A stretch of 32,104 bases of DNA from Chara braunii (lineage: Eukaryota; Streptophyta; Charophyceae; Charales; Characeae), in the NCBI GenBank assembly GCA_003427395.1, contig BFEA01000002.1:4052025-4084128 (forward strand), in the 5' to 3' direction. Below, in pieces: positions 29,393 through 32,104 of the stretch; the first letter of the stretch is position 1, and each line of letters opens with the position of its first letter. The notes below the pieces were generated by a model. That model did not search any database, was not told the DNA's origin, and was given only the letters and a program-made list of their open reading frames with translations. A program made the translations under genes and the position numbers.

Positions 29393-29830
29393 CTGATAGG
29401 GCGGGCAGGTGGGCTATGACGGTATCATCACCTTCCCATGCGCTGCCGACCAGTTCCGCAAATGGTGAATACAAAACACTCCCTTAAACACTCCCTTAGC
29501 CAACCACTGCCTCCTGAATGCCCCTGGTACTCCATGCCATATACAGATTCCCGAACAGCATTTGAGATAATACCTGGTCCACCGTACAGAGGAAACACTG
29601 GTTTGATTTCAAAGTTCCTCCAGATCTTCAAAGGCATAGACCAGAAGGCCCTTAGAAGCCGTGGCATCAGCAGATCCACGAAGACGTTATCTGGTTCCAT
29701 GTGGAGTGCCTCCGCCAGCAGCACCTGGGTCATAATTGAATTCCTTAGACTCACCATGTGTAGCACACCTCTCTGCTATGTCGGCTCTGTTTTAGGTCAC
29801 AGTTCTGTCAGCGGACTTGGTGTCTGCTCA

Positions 29831-30780
29831 GACAGTGTTAGGGTGCTCTAACCATGAATGATCATCAGCAGGCTGCTCAGAATCGGATCTTGAGGGGGCG
29901 AAATAGGGCCTGGCCTAGATTTCTAGCCTTTCGCATGTGATCCAGTCAGGAAGTAGCGCACCCAGGTCCAGGTGGTGCTACATTCATAATCAGACCGCAG
30001 GAACCTGGTCCTGCAATGGGCAAGTCTGTCCTTTCTTGCTTGGTGCACGAAGGGGGCCTGGCCTGGAGACAGAAGCCTTTAAAGAAAGTTTGCCAAAAGG
30101 AAGTGTTGTGCAGGAAAAGAAGTGGGACCAGGATGGTGGCTGCTAGCCGGCCTGGNGGGAAAAGAACTTACGGTTAGGGGTTTGGAAGAACCAGGAAGCT
30201 ACACGCTACAAAACCCGGGGTGAGGGGGGAAGAAAAAGCACACTGCATTAAAGTGCATATCTTCAGATTTTCAGTAAACNTTTCNGGCCACATAGGACCT
30301 GAGGGGAGGCACAGGGATTGGTCCTGTTGGCATGGTCCCTGCTGCTACAGGCTGTCACCTGGGNGGTATCGCCCACTTGCAGGTGGGGAGCAGCCCCNCC
30401 ATGTTCTCTCGTGAACACAGTTCTGGCTGCTACGGGGTTCCCCGTAGGACTATGGGCCTCGTTCGACACCACTACAAAACCTTTACTTTGTAAGGGCGCC
30501 CTTACCCCTTTTTTCGTTCCACAACCACTTACGAAAACCCNACACTTAGGTACACTTACGTTTCAGGTGTCTCCGTTTGCGTTCTAAGCGGCCGAAAGAG
30601 GATTCCGAATGTACGACCCACAGTTGCGCCNGACAAAATCGTGTCCGCCACCTTTGGGCCCGCGGGACACCTGGTCCGGCCTCATCGCGAAGCCAGGCGG
30701 GGCTGTGATATGGCCGCGCGATGTCATCCGCCGACGAGGAGAATGTGCACGCAGACCCTCACCATTCGAATTCCAATTCC
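29831..30780. other. Unassigned region with many N positions
   Basis: N at 30156, 30280, 30285, 30364, 30398, 30541 and 30631. No gene is supported. The only clear structure is the palindrome at 30490-30505. Confidence 0.5.
30490..30505. other. 16-bp perfect palindrome
   Basis: GTAAGGGCGCCCTTAC, followed by CCCTTTTTTCG. On either strand it could form a short stem. No adjoining gene. Confidence 0.6.
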
Positions 30781-30869
30781 GCGCCACCAGTTGGCACAAG
30801 TGCAGGANGGGCAGGTTCGGGACTATTATGACATGGCTGCACGGTCCGGCGTTGACACGATACAGCGAA

Positions 30870-31210
30870 CTGGCATTAGTTTTCAGGTTCGGGACCGACT
30901 CGACGCCGGTATGGTGCAGACTATTCAGGTTCGGTATTGGCATGGTAATGGTTTGATACTCCTGAGAGGCCGCGGTATTGCACGGTATCAACATTTTCAG
31001 GCTCCGTATTGGTTCGGCAACGGTATGGTGCACGCCATTGCATTATTTTCATATATTGTTTCAGCAACGGTACTACAGGTTCAGTATTGAACCATCCCTG
31101 ACAACGGTGCGGCCATTTGTTTGGTGTTGACGTGACGGCACAGCACGGTATTCCGGACTGGTATGGTACAGTTGCCGGTCCGGAACAAGGATGGTACACA
31201 GGTCCTGGAC
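30870..31210. repeat. Imperfect dispersed repeats (CAGGTTCGGTATTGG type)
   Basis: CAGGTTCGG / CAGGCTCCGTATTGG and GGTATGGTGCA / GGTATGGTACA recur irregularly at about 30884, 30926, 30998 and 31030, and GGTATGGTACA at about 31159. Opposing 149-codon frames on both strands cover this area, so neither is convincing as a gene. Confidence 0.45.
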
Positions 31211-31985
31211 AGGTACAACTCTCTGCAGTTTGATACGGTTACTTCTGATACGGTGGCTGGCTCAACACAGTCACGAGACAGAGACTGAACGACATGGCTA
31301 CTATTTCCTGGCACGACACTACAGTCCGGTTTGGGGCCGCTGTTGATCACTCCAGTCGGATGTTGTTGTTTGGGCACAAATTTGGCTCAAGGGCAACTTC
31401 GTCGCGACACTAAGATTACTGGTTCGGTAGCTGCCTTGGATCTGGTACGACTCAAGGCGGATCAGTACTATAAATTTTGCTGCGACAGTTTTATTATTTC
31501 TGGTGCGCTTGCTGGATCGGAACTTAAGTCAGCTTGACGCTGTCCTACTTGGTGCAGTATTTGGCTGGTCCAGCCGCGTTAATCCTTGGACCAGGCGGTA
31601 CCGGTTTAGAACGATCGGGCCTACTACAGTTCTATACAATTTTGATATGACTGCTGGTTCGGAAACCCGGACCTAAGACCCTGGCCCCAATTGCGCAGTT
31701 GGTGGAGCCCGTCCTCAATTATGGTTGGGCCGATTGCGGTGGGACTTTCCCTTAGCTCGAAGTCACTGCTGTGGGGGAGCAATATAGAAGGGACCCGTGA
31801 GACAGAAAAAAAGGAGGAGGAATGGCGTGCCAGGCGTACTTAGTCCACATTGAAGGCGGGCTGAGAAGCGTCGTACTGATGGCGACCAGGGCAGCGTGAT
31901 TGGACGACGTGAATAGGAGCGTGCTGATAGATTAGCGCGCCCTGTGATCGCAATCTATCTGGCTACATCGGCAGTTCATATCCAC
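31211..31985. other. Unassigned region
   Basis: No recognisable gene, RNA or repeat seen. Confidence 0.45.
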
Positions 31986-32104
31986 GCCGAGTTCAGGGCA
32001 TGAACCTGCCCACTCATGTGAACTGTAATCGAAGGAGGTAACTCGAGGGCTGATCTGCCCGCATCTGCTGTGTACATTCATGCCGAGTTCAGGGCATGAA
32101 CCTG
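31986..32104. repeat. 96-bp-spaced direct repeat at the window edge
   Basis: An identical 23-bp stretch (GCCGAGTTCAGGGCATGAAC plus CTG) is at 31986-32008 and 32082-32104. The second copy ends at the last base, so an array with 96-bp period may continue outside. Confidence 0.65.

Larger units (their letters stand above)
28526..29830 (-). mobile_element. Second LINE, 3' part only
   Basis: Minus-strand remains of a non-LTR element different from the one at 16437-19700. The trace starts near 29830, passes through 29428-29766 (VSLRNSIMTQVLLAEALHME, LLRAFWSMPLKIWRNF), shifts frame near 29430, and continues as the long frame 28637-29392. RT and endonuclease domains are missing, as is usual for 5'-truncated LINE insertions. 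No poly(A) is obvious. The tandem 77-bp repeat may be its 3' tail. Confidence 0.65.

Noticed and set aside
30584-31090. 149-codon frames on both strands
   Set aside because: They face each other over the same DNA with N positions and irregular repeats. Neither has a recognised domain.
1-32104. A previously undescribed multi-gene system
   Set aside because: I looked for neighbouring intact genes, conserved operon-like pairs or defence-type domains and found only transposon remains and repeats. The unusual signals are structural repeats, not a gene system.

Overview
This is a eukaryotic, non-coding, repeat-dominated window. No complete host gene could be supported. The content is decayed retrotransposons (Ty3/Gypsy chromovirus and non-LTR LINEs), short poly(A)-tailed retroposons, foldback elements, minisatellites and microsatellites, with scattered N positions typical of a draft assembly. 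The chromodomain-bearing Ty3 element, the initiator-Met-tRNA-type primer binding site and the style of the LINE C-terminal zinc motifs fit a plant or charophyte alga. A Chara-like alga is my best guess, but that rests on general resemblance of the polyproteins and not on a diagnostic gene.

Layout. 1-3300: unassigned sequence with a tRNA-like T-arm near the start, GA microsatellites and a purine-rich tract. 3386-3505: a 33-bp tandem repeat and a tight hairpin. 3683-4363 (minus): a Gag-like, coiled-coil-rich pseudogene of a separate element. 4364-5422: AT-rich DNA ending in a 290-bp CAAT/CCAA array. 5423-16123 (minus): the main object, two copies of one chromovirus arranged in tandem and sharing the middle LTR. 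From right to left along the minus strand they run: truncated copy B (RT end, RNase H, integrase, chromodomain, PPT), shared LTR (12805-13818), PBS, leader, Gag, zinc knuckle, protease, RT, RNase H, integrase, chromodomain, PPT, left LTR (5423-6492). All coding parts are broken by stops, frameshifts and deletions.

16437-19700 (plus): a 5'-truncated LINE ORF2 (RT, thumb, C-terminal zinc motif) with several frameshifts, followed by a polypyrimidine tract and an 18-N gap. 19905-24210: unassigned DNA, a perfect inverted repeat of an ACGT-core (bZIP-type) site, a 37-bp tandem repeat, at least four copies of a short retroposon ending in poly(A), and a second fragment of the same LINE family fused to a perfect 39-bp inverted repeat. 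24550-25452: three related foldback elements. 25558-26234: (TA)n and small duplications. 26750-27830: a GC-rich 34-bp satellite in which nearly every unit is itself a palindrome. 28195-28352: a G-rich minisatellite. 28526-29830 (minus): the 3' part of a second, different LINE, with the longest open reading frame of the window (251 codons). 29850-32104: unassigned, with a 16-bp palindrome, imperfect repeats and a 96-bp-spaced direct repeat at the right edge.

No operons, defence systems or CRISPR arrays are present. The most interesting signals are structural: the three-LTR tandem, the clustered foldback elements, the poly(A)-tailed retroposon with a conserved stem, and the palindromic 34-bp satellite.
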